64,000 bases of DNA from Mariprofundus sp. NF. GTDB taxonomy: Bacteria; Pseudomonadota; Zetaproteobacteria; Mariprofundales; Mariprofundaceae. The notes under the pieces were generated by a model. That model did not search any database. It had not been told where the DNA came from and was given only the letters and a program-made list of their open reading frames with translations. Position numbers and translations under genes: made by a program. Positions within the stretch are counted from its first letter, which is position 1. Each line of letters begins with the position of its first letter. Shown here piece after piece: positions 25,291 through 38,184 of the stretch. The stretch is from assembly GCF_013387455.1 (NCBI RefSeq), contig NZ_VWNC01000004.1, positions 62,001 to 126,000 on the forward strand, written 5' to 3'.

Positions 25291-25884
25291 TTACGACTCT
25301 TCCGAATCAGAAACTACACCTTTACAGCCGAAGGCGAGAAGCAGGGCAAGCATCGGGGCACCTGATGCGATCTTTCCTTCATCAAGCATGGCCAGTGCCT
25401 CATCCCGTTTGACCCAGAAGCTACGGATATCCTCATGCTCAGCATCGCAACCGCCGCCACTGCTGGTCGGGCTGTTTTTATCGACCAGCCCAAGAAAGAG
25501 ATCAATACGCTCAGAGCAGGCTCCGGGTGTGGTGTAATAACGGCCAAGGAATCGGGTCTTATAGGGGATAAAGCCGGCCTCCTCCTCCGATTCTCGGATT
25601 ACGGCCTGTTCAGCGTTTTCACCTTCATCAACCATGCCTGCGACTATTTCGACCAGCCACGGATTATCACTGCGTGCTGCAGGGCCGATGCGGAACTGCT
25701 CAAGCAGCAGCACTTCATCGAGTTTCGGATCATAAAGCAGCATCGCCGCAGCATCACCGCGCTCCATGTTTTCCCGTACAATCTCAAGGCTGCCACCATC
25801 AAAACGGTCATGCTCTACGGTATATCGATCCATGGCAAAAAAGCCCTGATAGGGACGCTCTTTATGTTTTATTTTATAATCCAT
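25291..25884 (-). CDS. nudF: NUDIX hydrolase, probable ADP-ribose pyrophosphatase
   Basis: 197 aa. The Nudix box GMVDEGENAEQAVIRESEEE is complete (G-x5-E-x7-RE-x2-EE), followed by AGF. The flanking sequence (N-terminal beta strands, LLEQFRIG, and the downstream YYTTPGACSERIDLF) is that of ADP-ribose pyrophosphatases, which split ADP-ribose to AMP and ribose 5-phosphate. I start at ATG 25884 with a CGGAG site upstream; the longer frame runs back over the divergent response-regulator gene. Confidence 0.88.
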   Translation of the reverse strand: MDYKIKHKERPYQGFFAMDRYTVEHDRFDGGSLEIVRENMERGDAAAMLLYDPKLDEVLLLEQFRIGPAARSDNPWLVEIVAGMVDEGENAEQAVIRESEEEAGFIPYKTRFLGRYYTTPGACSERIDLFLGLVDKNSPTSSGGGCDAEHEDIRSFWVKRDEALAMLDEGKIASGAPMLALLLAFGCKGVVSDSEES

Positions 25885-25942
25885 GGCACAACTCCGTTTC
25901 AAGACTTCACGCATCATACAATTAAATGCTACAGTAAGCCGC

Positions 25943-26626
25943 ATGAAGATTCTGGTAGTTGAAGACGAAGAGCGCGTTGCCCACTTCATTCAGAAAGGTC
26001 TGAAGGAGGAGGGGCACGCCGTAGATGTTTCCTATGACGGTGAGGATGGTGAATTCCTTGCTGAAGTGAACGATTATGACCTGATCATTCTTGATCTGAT
26101 GCTGCCCAAGAAAAACGGTATCGTGGTCTGTCGTGAACTGCGTGCCAGCGGCGTAGCCACTCCGGTGTTGATGTTGACCGCCCGAGACTCGGTTGAAGAT
26201 AAAGTGCGCGGTCTGGATGCCGGTGCTGATGATTACCTGCCTAAACCGTTCGCCTTTGAAGAGCTTCTGGCTCGTGTACGTGCACTGCTGCGCAGGCAAT
26301 CCGACAGCAAATCGCCTGTACTCAAGATGGCCGATCTGGAGCTTGATCCGATCAGCCGTCGTGTCTCCCGTAGCGGCAAGGCGATTCGTCTTACCACCAA
26401 AGAGTATGCACTGCTTGAATACCTGATGCGTAATCCGGACAAGGTGCTGTCGCGCACCCTGATCGGTGAACATGTCTGGGATATGAACTTTGACCCGGAG
26501 AGCAATGTGATTGACGTGTATGTCAGCCATCTGCGCGCCAAGATCGATAAAGGTTTTGAACCGGCACTGCTGCACACCCTGCGCGGCCAGGGCTACCTGC
26601 TCAGCGACGACTCTCCACCCGTTTAA
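25943..26626 (+). CDS. OmpR/PhoB-family response regulator
   Basis: 227 aa. Receiver domain (residues 1-115): MKILVVEDEERVAHF with the acidic pair, the phosphoacceptor in LIILDLMLPKKNG (Asp near 51), and the conserved Lys in DYLPKPFAFEELLARVRALL. The C-terminal winged helix (130-222) has RLTTKEYALLEYLMRNPDKVLSR and the recognition region NVIDVYVSHLRAKID. It is upstream of and in the same frame as the sensor kinase gene, so they form a two-component pair. CusR/QseB-like relatives look closest; the target genes are unknown. Confidence 0.93.
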   Translation: MKILVVEDEERVAHFIQKGLKEEGHAVDVSYDGEDGEFLAEVNDYDLIILDLMLPKKNGIVVCRELRASGVATPVLMLTARDSVEDKVRGLDAGADDYLPKPFAFEELLARVRALLRRQSDSKSPVLKMADLELDPISRRVSRSGKAIRLTTKEYALLEYLMRNPDKVLSRTLIGEHVWDMNFDPESNVIDVYVSHLRAKIDKGFEPALLHTLRGQGYLLSDDSPPV

Positions 26627-26659
26627 GCGGAGTCTGTCCTGACTCTTAACCCTCTGGCA

Positions 26660-28144
26660 TTGATTAACTGGATTCGCTCCAACCTGTTCCGCACCTTTCG
26701 CGGCAGGCTGGCGCTGCTCTATATCACGCTGGAGCTCGGCATTCTTATCTTTGCCGCTGCCGTGCTCTATGCTGCACTCTCCAACCGCGTCTATTATGAG
26801 GTGGACGAGCAGCTGACCAGTCAGGCCACCTCACTCTCCAATGAACTGGAGAGCTCGCCCTTCTACTTCTGGTCAGGTCACCTGAGCAGCTTTGCCAACC
26901 ATTACCCCGGTGCTATCCAGCTTATCGGTGCCAACGGACTGATTCTTTTCCGCTCTGATCGCTCACTGATCGATAAAGGTGGTAACGATGTCAGCCGCGC
27001 CCTCGGCCACTCATTCCGTGCTGGTGCTCCCGCCTTTGCCTCAACCGAATCGCTTCTGGATAAGGGTAATATCCGTGTGATCGCCTTCCCCATTCACAGG
27101 GACGGCCGCGTAGTTGCCACGCTGATGCTGGGACACAGCACCAATGATATTCGCTCCGTGTTTAACCTGCTCTACCTGCTCGGTGGTATTCTTGGCGCGA
27201 TCTCCATTGTGATCAGTGCTGCAGCCGGTTACTACATGGCCAAGCGGGCGCTGGAACCGATTCAGGAGATCACATCCACGGCGCGTGGTGTTGCCGCCGG
27301 TGACCTCTCCCGCCGCCTGAAATCCGAATCTCAGGATAAAGAGATTCGCGTTCTGGTGCGTGTGCTTAATAAGATGTTCACCGATCTGGAGGCGAGCTTT
27401 CAGGGCCAGAAACGGTTTACCGCCGATGCCTCGCATGAGTTACGCCTGCCCCTGACCATTCTTAAAGGTGAAATCGAAGTGGCGCTACGTCACCCACGCT
27501 CTGAAGAGGAGTATCAGCAGATTCTTCGCCAACAGCTTGGCACCATCGATCGCATCCAGCGTATTGTGAATGACCTGCTCACGCTGGCCCGCTCTGATGC
27601 CGGTCAGCTGGAGCTGGTGCAGACTCCTGTGGATCTCTCACTGCTGCTGCAGGAGGTGGGTCAACAGCACCTGATCCTCTTTGATGGTCAGAATGTTACC
27701 CTCGATATGGATATCGAAGATGATATGGAGATCACCGGTGAAGCAGGCCAGCTTGAGCGAACCATGATGAATCTGCTCTCCAACGCCTTCAAACATGCGC
27801 CAGAGCATTCGGCCATCCACCTGAGCGCCAAGACAGCCAATGGCTCTGCGATCATCACAGTGCGCGATGAGGGGCCCGGCATTGCTGAAGAGCAGCAGGA
27901 TCGCCTGTTTGACCGATTCTTCCGCGCTGATGATGCCCGCTGCCGTAAAGATGGCGAAGGTGCAGGCCTTGGTCTGGCGATCTGTAAACGCATCGTTGAA
28001 GCCCATGCCGGTAAAATCAAGGTACAGAGCACGCCCGGTGAGGGTGCAAGTTTCATTATCCGCCTACCTCTGGCCGGTGTTGATCACGGCCACCTCAAAC
28101 GCCTCGATAATATCCTCATCGATCCCGACACCGATAAAGCGTGA
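26660..28144 (+). CDS. Sensor histidine kinase of a two-component pair
   Basis: 494-aa membrane kinase. TM1 is about residues 17-40, a periplasmic sensor region follows to about 165, then TM2 (about 168-192), HAMP, HisKA with FTADASHELRLPLTILKGEI (phospho-His near 262), and the ATPase domain with NLLSNAFKHAP, VRDEGPGIAEEQQDRLF and GEGAGLGLAICKRI. Leucine replaces the usual threonine in the H-box (SHELRLPLT). The first start I find is TTG 26660; a CTG at 26639 sits better behind the GCGGAG site at 26627-26632. The stimulus is unknown. Confidence 0.9.
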   Translation: MINWIRSNLFRTFRGRLALLYITLELGILIFAAAVLYAALSNRVYYEVDEQLTSQATSLSNELESSPFYFWSGHLSSFANHYPGAIQLIGANGLILFRSDRSLIDKGGNDVSRALGHSFRAGAPAFASTESLLDKGNIRVIAFPIHRDGRVVATLMLGHSTNDIRSVFNLLYLLGGILGAISIVISAAAGYYMAKRALEPIQEITSTARGVAAGDLSRRLKSESQDKEIRVLVRVLNKMFTDLEASFQGQKRFTADASHELRLPLTILKGEIEVALRHPRSEEEYQQILRQQLGTIDRIQRIVNDLLTLARSDAGQLELVQTPVDLSLLLQEVGQQHLILFDGQNVTLDMDIEDDMEITGEAGQLERTMMNLLSNAFKHAPEHSAIHLSAKTANGSAIITVRDEGPGIAEEQQDRLFDRFFRADDARCRKDGEGAGLGLAICKRIVEAHAGKIKVQSTPGEGASFIIRLPLAGVDHGHLKRLDNILIDPDTDKA

Positions 28145-28212
28145 TTTTTAGCCCGGTCTGTTAAATCAGGTTTCTAATAAGTACAGAGATTGTCTGGAAG
28201 AAGTCAGAAGAA

Positions 28213-28827
28213 CTATTTAGACCAGATGACGCGACGGCCCTTGATGGTAAACCCCTCTTCAACCATCCGTTTCAGGGTTGCCGGATAGATAATATGCTCT
28301 TCGCGCTGGATGCGGGCATGCAGAGAGTCACGCGTATCATCATCGAGAACCGGCACAATCGCCTGAGCCAGAATCGGGCCACCATCCAACACCTCATCAA
28401 CAAGGTGAACGGTACAACCGGAAGCCTTAACACCATATTCCAGTGCATCTTCAACAGCTTTGGCACCGGCAAATGCGGGAAGGATGGAGGGGTGAATATT
28501 GATAATGCGGCCACGAAAGCGACGTACAAATGCGGAGGAGAGGATGCGCATGTAGCCGGCCAGGACAATCCACTGGCAACCGTGTTTGTCTAACAGGTCT
28601 GCACATTCTGCGTCATACTGTTCACGATTCTCATAATCTTTCGGGTTAACATGGATAACATGCGGCACACCCGCCTGGCGGGCAATATCCAGTGCCTTGG
28701 CATCAGCCTTGTCACAAATAACCAGCCGCACATCAACAGGGCAGTGCCCCGCCGCCTCAGCATCGAGGATGATTTTCAGGTTGGAGCCACGGCCGGAAGC
28801 CATCACCGCAATAGATTTGGAACTCAT
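28213..28827 (-). CDS. purN: Phosphoribosylglycinamide formyltransferase
   Basis: 204-aa purine-pathway enzyme that formylates GAR using 10-formyl-THF. Signatures are VMASGRGSNLKIILDAE at the N-terminus, LAGYMRILSSAFVRRFRGRI, and the catalytic NIHPSILPAFAGAKAVEDALE (Asn, His) with VHLVDEVLDGGPILAQA carrying the Asp. It is the last gene of the leftward purM / DUF2157 / purN group; a DUF2157 gene separates it from purM, unlike the direct purMN pair in E. coli. Confidence 0.96.
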   Translation of the reverse strand: MSSKSIAVMASGRGSNLKIILDAEAAGHCPVDVRLVICDKADAKALDIARQAGVPHVIHVNPKDYENREQYDAECADLLDKHGCQWIVLAGYMRILSSAFVRRFRGRIINIHPSILPAFAGAKAVEDALEYGVKASGCTVHLVDEVLDGGPILAQAIVPVLDDDTRDSLHARIQREEHIIYPATLKRMVEEGFTIKGRRVIWSK

Positions 28828-28938
28828 ACACCACCCATCTCAGAGATTGATGCAGCACGAACACTGCATGGCAAACTCTTAATCATCGCCATCATAAAGC
28901 AAGCAAAGGCTTATAAGGGCAAAAGCTCTGCTGGTCTG

Positions 28939-29916
28939 TTAGCTGTGATCAATGAATGGCGGCACATATCTGGAGAGCACAAATCCGGCTGTTTTTGCAT
29001 ACACGAAGCTGCGAATCTTGTACCAGTATGTGCCAAAGAAAATAATGAATGCGCCAAATGCGGCAAAGATCAACAGGGTCAGATTTTCAATCGCAAAGGC
29101 ATTGCTTTTGGAGAGCGCGATCACCGCATAGATCGCGTACGACAAACTTGAGACCAGCAGTGCCCGGCGATCCACGTATAGCGCCACCAGAAAGAAAGCG
29201 ATAAAGAAAGCGATAATCAAAACCTCTTTAAAGGGTAGCGGGCCGGTTGATGCGAGCAGGGTTACCATCACCCCGTGCACAACCAGCGGAGCAGCCAGCA
29301 GATGTAGCCAGAATGCAGCATCGCTGAATCTTGTCTTCCTGTTGATATCGCGGGCATCAAACCACATCGCTGCAGCAAATACGCTCAAGCCATAGATGAT
29401 GAAAACATACTGCGCATGAAACAGATCGATTTCGATGATTACGCTGATCATGGCAATGCATCCGAGTGCAATAGGCAGCAGCGTGAACGGGATTTTATAA
29501 CGCCAGTAAAACAGCCCTGCCAAAGCCGTGAGAAAGAGTAAGTTGAGCAATCCGTAATCTGCCATGGAGAGTTCAATCAGTTGGGATGCAAAATAGAGAC
29601 TCGAAATCAGCAGTGCGATGCCTGGAAGCACCAGGCGACGACCACGAACCAGCCACTCGGTCGTGGCAATTAACAGTACAAGAGGAATGATGTTAAGCAG
29701 TGAGATCATGTTGATCTGTGCAGATGCTACAGCCACAAAAACAATGCCCAGTGTAATAAACACATCACCGAAACCACGTACAAACTTCATATGATCTTCT
29801 GAGTGATCATCATCTGAAACACTCTTTTCAGAGTCCAGAAAATTCAGCAATGCCTCAACCTGCTCTCTGCTGATGATGCCCTGCTTTGCAGCTGCTTCCA
29901 GTCTGTTTCGATTCAT
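28939..29916 (-). CDS. DUF2157 polytopic membrane protein
   Basis: 325-aa inner-membrane protein. A soluble N-terminal part (about 55 residues, with GIISREQVEALLNFL typical of the DUF2157 start) is followed by roughly nine to ten hydrophobic helices. The function of the family is not known. I start at ATG 29916, which has AAGGAA just upstream; a longer frame to 29967 would cross the purM terminator. It lies between purM and purN. Confidence 0.72.
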   Translation of the reverse strand: MNRNRLEAAAKQGIISREQVEALLNFLDSEKSVSDDDHSEDHMKFVRGFGDVFITLGIVFVAVASAQINMISLLNIIPLVLLIATTEWLVRGRRLVLPGIALLISSLYFASQLIELSMADYGLLNLLFLTALAGLFYWRYKIPFTLLPIALGCIAMISVIIEIDLFHAQYVFIIYGLSVFAAAMWFDARDINRKTRFSDAAFWLHLLAAPLVVHGVMVTLLASTGPLPFKEVLIIAFFIAFFLVALYVDRRALLVSSLSYAIYAVIALSKSNAFAIENLTLLIFAAFGAFIIFFGTYWYKIRSFVYAKTAGFVLSRYVPPFIDHS

Positions 29917-29940
29917 GGGTTTCCTTGTGTGGTATGCATT

Positions 29941-29970
29941 CAAAAAACAAAGGGTGCCATAAGGCACCCC
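29941..29970 (-). terminator. Rho-independent terminator of purM
   Basis: Read leftward: a 7-bp stem GGGTGCC-TTAT-GGCACCC followed at once by TTTGTTTTTTG. It lies 33 bp after the purM stop and just before the DUF2157 gene, so it should separate those two transcripts. Confidence 0.85.
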
Positions 29971-30002
29971 ATGTCATTCTGTTTCTATAAATCGAATAGC
30001 GA

Positions 30003-31055
30003 TTAACCGACCAGTGTTACAGCTTCACCACTGCGCTTGTGAACTGTGCCGATACGGAAGGTCGTTTCACCGGCTTCTTTAAGTACCGCTTCAGCTTTCT
30101 CAGCTTCGCTCTCAGAGAGGATCACGGCAAAACCGATGCCCATATTAAAGGTGCGATATCGCTCATCACGTTCTACATCGGCAAAGTTCAGAAGATATTC
30201 AAATGCCGGTGGCACAGGCCATGCACCGACATCAATGGTGACTGCCAGATCATCTGTTAACAGACGCTCGAAGTTATCAAACATGCCGCCACCAGTGATG
30301 TGAGAGAAACCGTGAATGTCGGTATCACTCTTCATCAATGCATTCACTGCAGGAACGTAAAGACGTGTTGGTGAAAGAACACCCTCAACTGCTTTACGAC
30401 CATCAGAGAGCACATCGTTGTTCAGATCAGCTTCGCCCAACTCAAGCAGTTTGCGCACCATGGAGAAACCGTTGGAGTGGGGGCCGTTGGAGGCAACGCC
30501 GATAATGATATCACCGGCACTGATTTTGCTGCCATCCACCATCTTAGGCCGATCGACTACACCGACACAGAAACCACCGATATCGTAGTGACCCGGTGCA
30601 TACATGCCCGGCATCTCGGCAGTTTCACCACCGACTAACGAGCAGTCACAGGTGCGGCAGGCATCAGCAATGCCTTCAACCACGCCGGCCAGCGTTTCTC
30701 CAGCCAATTTTCCGGTTGCCAGATAATCGAGGAAGAAGAGCGGGGTTGCACCAAGTGCAGCCAGGTCATTCACACACATGGCAACAGCATCAATGCCTGC
30801 CACATGCGGTCGATCAAACTCCTGCAACAGCAGCAGTTTAGTGCCTACGCCATCAGTACCTGACACCAGTACCGGCTCTTCCATATTGGAGAAATCCGGT
30901 TTGAACAGGCCACCAAAACCGCCGAGCCCAGATAGAACTTCCGGACGCATGGTACTGTTCACCGCTTTTTTGATGCGACCAACAAAGGCGTTGCCTGCAT
31001 CGATATCTACACCACAGTCGGCATAGCTAAGTTTACTCTTCTCTGTAGCACTCAC
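30003..31055 (-). CDS. purM: Phosphoribosylformylglycinamidine cyclo-ligase
   Basis: 350-aa AIR synthetase that closes the imidazole ring in purine synthesis. The N-terminus LSYADCGVDIDAGNAFVGRI, the SGTDGVGTKLLL block, VGGETAEMPGMY and the GISHITGGG-type segment (GFSHITGGGMFDNFER) are all present. Its length is normal. It starts 13 bp after gyrB and ends at a clear terminator, so it may share readthrough transcription with gyrB. Confidence 0.97.
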   Translation of the reverse strand: MSATEKSKLSYADCGVDIDAGNAFVGRIKKAVNSTMRPEVLSGLGGFGGLFKPDFSNMEEPVLVSGTDGVGTKLLLLQEFDRPHVAGIDAVAMCVNDLAALGATPLFFLDYLATGKLAGETLAGVVEGIADACRTCDCSLVGGETAEMPGMYAPGHYDIGGFCVGVVDRPKMVDGSKISAGDIIIGVASNGPHSNGFSMVRKLLELGEADLNNDVLSDGRKAVEGVLSPTRLYVPAVNALMKSDTDIHGFSHITGGGMFDNFERLLTDDLAVTIDVGAWPVPPAFEYLLNFADVERDERYRTFNMGIGFAVILSESEAEKAEAVLKEAGETTFRIGTVHKRSGEAVTLVG

Positions 31056-31068
31056 TTTTCAGCTTCCC

Positions 31069-34625
<3,557 letters not shown>

Positions 34626-34632
34626 CTGTCGT

Positions 34633-35733
34633 TTAGATCCTCATCGGCATAATAACATAGCGCGATCCTTCATCATCTTCACCACGTACCAGTACCGGAG
34701 AGAGTTCATCTTTAAGCTCAATGCGTACTGCTGAAGAGCGAATAGCACTCAGTGTATCCCTGAGATAACGACCATTAAAACCGATAGCGACCTCCTGACC
34801 ATTGTAGTCCGTGGCGATATGTTCTTCGGCCTCTTCCTGCTCGGTATTATGCGCAGATATATCAATACCCTTCTCTTTGAAGGTGAGTCGAACATCGTGA
34901 GTAAACTCATTGGCTACAATCATACTTCGGCGCAGTACCTGATCAAATTCACCCTTGGCCACAATCGCCTGAGCCGGGTTATTGACTGGAATGACATCCT
35001 GATAAACCGGGAAACGGGCATCGATCAATTTAGAGGTAAGAATATTGGAGTCAGCTACCAGACGAATCTGACGCTCACCCAAAAAGAGTTCAATCTGACC
35101 CTGACACTCATCACAGAGCTTTCTGATCTCCAGCACTGCCTTGCGTGGCACAATGCATTTCACAGCCTCTGTCTCCTGCTGAAGACGAACTTCAGAGAGA
35201 GCCAGCCTGTGACCGTCAGTGGTAACCAGTCTGAGCATATGCTGATCATCCACCTCAAACAGACTACCGGTCAGATATTTACGGGTCTCATCTGTAGACA
35301 TGGCAAAGGCAGTGGCTGCAACCATATCGGAAAGTGTTGAGCCGGATAGTGTGATCGAGCTGCCACCCTGCTCCTCTGTTAACGCCGGATATTCACCAGC
35401 TGCGAGTGAGGCAAGACGGAACCGGGAACGGCCACTGCGAATCGATACAAATGTTTCACCACTCTCAAGGGTGACATCCTGATCAGCATCGAGCTCTTTG
35501 ATGATATCAAACAGTTTTCTGGCTGATACAGTGATCGAACCCTCTTTTGTTACTGTAGCAGGTGCCTGAGAACGAATACCAACCTCAAGATCAGTGGCAG
35601 TAACATGCAACGTGTCGTTTTCTGCCTGCAGTAAAATATTGGCAAGAATCGGGATGGTGTGGCGTTTTTCTACAATGCTCTGACAACGCTGCACTGCCTG
35701 CAACAAAGATGCTCTGGACAATGTGATGTTCAT
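34633..35733 (-). CDS. dnaN: DNA polymerase III beta subunit (sliding clamp)
   Basis: 366-aa clamp that tethers DNA polymerase III to DNA as a ring-shaped dimer. It opens MNITLSRASLLQAVQRCQ and has the three-domain length; LATDGHRLAL-like TTDGHRLALSEVRL lies near residue 170, and it ends in the conserved SPVLVRGEDDEGSRYVIMPMRI. An AGG-rich ribosome site precedes the ATG. The upstream side faces the 1.06-kb origin region instead of dnaA directly. Confidence 0.98.
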   Translation of the reverse strand: MNITLSRASLLQAVQRCQSIVEKRHTIPILANILLQAENDTLHVTATDLEVGIRSQAPATVTKEGSITVSARKLFDIIKELDADQDVTLESGETFVSIRSGRSRFRLASLAAGEYPALTEEQGGSSITLSGSTLSDMVAATAFAMSTDETRKYLTGSLFEVDDQHMLRLVTTDGHRLALSEVRLQQETEAVKCIVPRKAVLEIRKLCDECQGQIELFLGERQIRLVADSNILTSKLIDARFPVYQDVIPVNNPAQAIVAKGEFDQVLRRSMIVANEFTHDVRLTFKEKGIDISAHNTEQEEAEEHIATDYNGQEVAIGFNGRYLRDTLSAIRSSAVRIELKDELSPVLVRGEDDEGSRYVIMPMRI

Positions 35734-35756
35734 ATCTACTACCTAATCCCCTTTAT

Positions 35757-35990
35757 ATTTATAAAAACTCATAGTCATCATAGGTGCTGTGAGTATTGTG
35801 AATAAACCCCATTTATCCATTGTTCACATGGCTTTTTAGCATCTCCGGTCTGTGTGTGAATCCAGGAGAGAGAGTGAACAGGATGTGGATAATTAATCAT
35901 GCTCAGTCGCATCAGTTCGGTCAATCACTTTATGCTCAAACTATCCACAACATATGCGCGGACAGACTCACACCTTATTAGCCAAAAGAG
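35757..35990. repeat. Origin module, copy 1
   Basis: About 230 bp that recur, without gaps and at a constant offset of 620 bp, in copy 2. Shared blocks include CATAGTCATCATAGG, GCTGTGAGTATTGTGA, GTGAACAGGATGTGGATAA, TATGCTCAA and CTATCCACA. All three DnaA-box positions are matched between copies. It sits next to the dnaN start. Confidence 0.88.
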
Positions 35991-36376
35991 AAGTGTTGTT
36001 CCTTTCTTCTACCGGATGGGGGTACAACAATTGAAGCTGGATAAACCCTCAATGGCTGTTTCCAGACAGAGAGTAGATCAAACAAAGAACCAATATGCTA
36101 AAAGTCGTTAAGATGATTACTTCATTCTACTCTATTTATTCGTCACCAACATGAATACTTAATGTGGAATACCTTTCGATCATGTGAATGAACCTTAGCT
36201 AAGTTTTGAATATCTACTTGAGTTGAGAACAGTTATTGAGATTCTATTCACTGTTTTCCTATAACTGAAAAACAGATGATTGCATGATCTGAATAATGAA
36301 ATTAAGAGATGCTGTTACAAAGATATGTTGGAATATTCTGTAAGGTTGTTGCCTTTATTACTTGTTACCCTTTTAT

Positions 36377-36610
36377 TTTAATAAAGATTCATAGTCATCA
36401 TAGGGGCTGTGAGTATTGTGAGTAAGGGTGGAATAGCCATTCATGCACTGGCTTTAAGTGCTTTTTGAACTGTGTGTGAATGATGGAGAGCTTGTGAACA
36501 GGATGTGGATAAACTCCGATTGGTAACAGGATGGTGGTCAGATATCGGGTTATGCTCAATCTATCCACAGGCTGTGCGGGGATAGGCTAACACCTTCTTA
36601 GAGAGGCGAA
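36377..36610. repeat. Origin module, copy 2
   Basis: Second copy, offset by exactly 620 bp from copy 1. It keeps the perfect TGTGGATAA box and the CTATCCACA box; the box at 36417 has one change (TGTGAGTAA against TGTGAATAA in copy 1). It is flanked on both sides by AT-rich DNA and lies about 180 bp from the dnaA stop. Confidence 0.88.
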
Positions 36611-36791
36611 CGGTTCAGCTGTAGTGTTAATTTATAATATATAAAGTTATTTAATAACAGTTAGTTACAAGTATTAATAAGGTAGACATGAGTGTTCATG
36701 AGAAATAGAGCCCATATCAAATATTAACCGGTTTTTTGATTGTTATATCGTGATTTAAAAAGCTCTTATGACAGAGCCCGGGTAGAATTAT

Positions 36792-38123
36792 TTACTGTTT
36801 AAGCAGGGACATAATACGACCCATCTCTTCATCAAAATCATCAGACTCTTTACGTTTTGCATTAATTTTACGTACCGCATAGAGAACAGTTGTATGATCT
36901 TTTCCACCAAATCGACTACCAATCTCGGGCAGGGATAGTGTAGTAAGCTCTTTAGTAGCATACATCGCTATCTGGCGTGGGAATGCAATGGTGCGACTGC
37001 GTTTACTTGAAGACATCTCACGTATATTAATATTAAAGTAGGAGGCGACCTTCTTCTGAATATCCTCTACAGAGACAGCACGAACCTCCTCATGCAGGAG
37101 ATCACGCAGTACATGCCGGGCAAATGCGATATCAATGGTGCGACCGGTCAGTGTTGCATGGGCAGTAAGACGGGTCAGTGCACCTTCAAGTTCACGCACA
37201 TTATTTTTAATACGCGATGCCAAGAGGTGGCCAACATCTTTATCAAGATGAACACCTGCCAACTCCGCTTTACTGGATAGAATGGCTAAACGTGTCTCAA
37301 GATCAGGTGGCTGAATATCTGCAACCAGTCCCCAGTTAAAGCGGGAGCGCAGACGCTCCATCAGATTAGTAAGATCGCGCGGGCTACGGTCAGAGGTAAG
37401 AATAATCTGTTTCTTCACCTCGTAAAGGGCATTGAAGGTATGAAAAAACTCCTCCTGCGTACGATCTTTACCGGCAATAAACTGGATATCATCAATAATC
37501 AGTACATCCACCTGACGATACTGATTGCGAAAGGCATCGGTTGAACCATTACGAATCGCCTGGATCAACTCATTGGTGAAACGCTCACCCGTACGGTAGG
37601 CGATGCGGGTGTGATCCTTACTCAACAGCTCATTGGCAACTGCATTGATCAGATGTGTTTTACCAAGGCCTACACCACCATAGAGGTAGAGCGGGTTATA
37701 GATAGCACCGGGTTTATCAGCGACTGCACGGCAAGCTGCATTGCAGAACTCATTACCGGAACCGACGACAAAATTTTCAAAGGTAAAACGCGGGTCGATA
37801 TAACCATCAACATTGGATTGCCTGCTTTCAACGGCCACCTCTTCTTTTTTCACTTCTGCAGCAGCAGCGAGCTTGGCATCCACCTCATAGAGGATATTAA
37901 TATGATCGCCGATCATAATATGGGCCAGTTCAGTAAGACGTTTTCCGTAGCTGGCTTTCAGGCCATCAAGAAAAAAGCGATTGGCAACCTTGATGGTTAA
38001 ATCACCATCATTGTAGTGGGCGGTTAACGGTCGAATCCACGCATCAAAACGGGATGCAGGGATCTCATCCATCAGTGCATCTTTGATACGGTGCCAGTAA
38101 GATTCGTCAAAGGTGGTTGTCAT
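36792..38123 (-). CDS. dnaA: Chromosomal replication initiator protein DnaA
   Basis: 443-aa AAA+ initiator that binds DnaA boxes and opens oriC. Walker A is YGGVGLGKTHLINAVANELL near residue 150, Walker B is VLIIDDIQFIAGKDRTQEEF, and the DNA-binding signature GSRFGGKDHTTVLYAVRKI is near the end. Domain I (residues 1-80) helps oligomer formation and helicase contact. I choose ATG 38123 (MTTTFDESYW); the longer frame begins at a GTG at 38159. Unusually for the simplest layout, the putative origin is downstream of dnaA, between it and dnaN. Confidence 0.97.
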   Translation of the reverse strand: MTTTFDESYWHRIKDALMDEIPASRFDAWIRPLTAHYNDGDLTIKVANRFFLDGLKASYGKRLTELAHIMIGDHINILYEVDAKLAAAAEVKKEEVAVESRQSNVDGYIDPRFTFENFVVGSGNEFCNAACRAVADKPGAIYNPLYLYGGVGLGKTHLINAVANELLSKDHTRIAYRTGERFTNELIQAIRNGSTDAFRNQYRQVDVLIIDDIQFIAGKDRTQEEFFHTFNALYEVKKQIILTSDRSPRDLTNLMERLRSRFNWGLVADIQPPDLETRLAILSSKAELAGVHLDKDVGHLLASRIKNNVRELEGALTRLTAHATLTGRTIDIAFARHVLRDLLHEEVRAVSVEDIQKKVASYFNINIREMSSSKRSRTIAFPRQIAMYATKELTTLSLPEIGSRFGGKDHTTVLYAVRKINAKRKESDDFDEEMGRIMSLLKQ

Positions 38124-38184
38124 TGGCAGAATAGTACATGCTTGCCCAGCTTCATCCACTCTATAGATGAGTCGCGATCATTCC

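Larger units (their letters stand above)
35734..36791. other. Probable chromosomal replication origin (oriC) between dnaN and dnaA
   Basis: 1,058-bp non-coding region. It contains DnaA-box matches to TTATNCACA or its complement: 35797-35805 (TGTGAATAA), 35884-35892 and 36504-36512 (TGTGGATAA). One-mismatch boxes lie at 35941-35949 and 36561-36569 (CTATCCACA) and at 36417-36425 (TGTGAGTAA). AT-rich stretches at about 36110-36370 and 36610-36780 could unwind. The position beside dnaA, with dnaN-recF-gyrB and parAB nearby, supports an origin. The dnaN promoter must also lie here. I see no gene. Confidence 0.8.

Noticed and set aside
35899-36111. 70-aa reading frame in the dnaN-dnaA gap
   Set aside because: It overlaps the duplicated origin module, and the equivalent place in copy 2 has no matching frame; likely chance.
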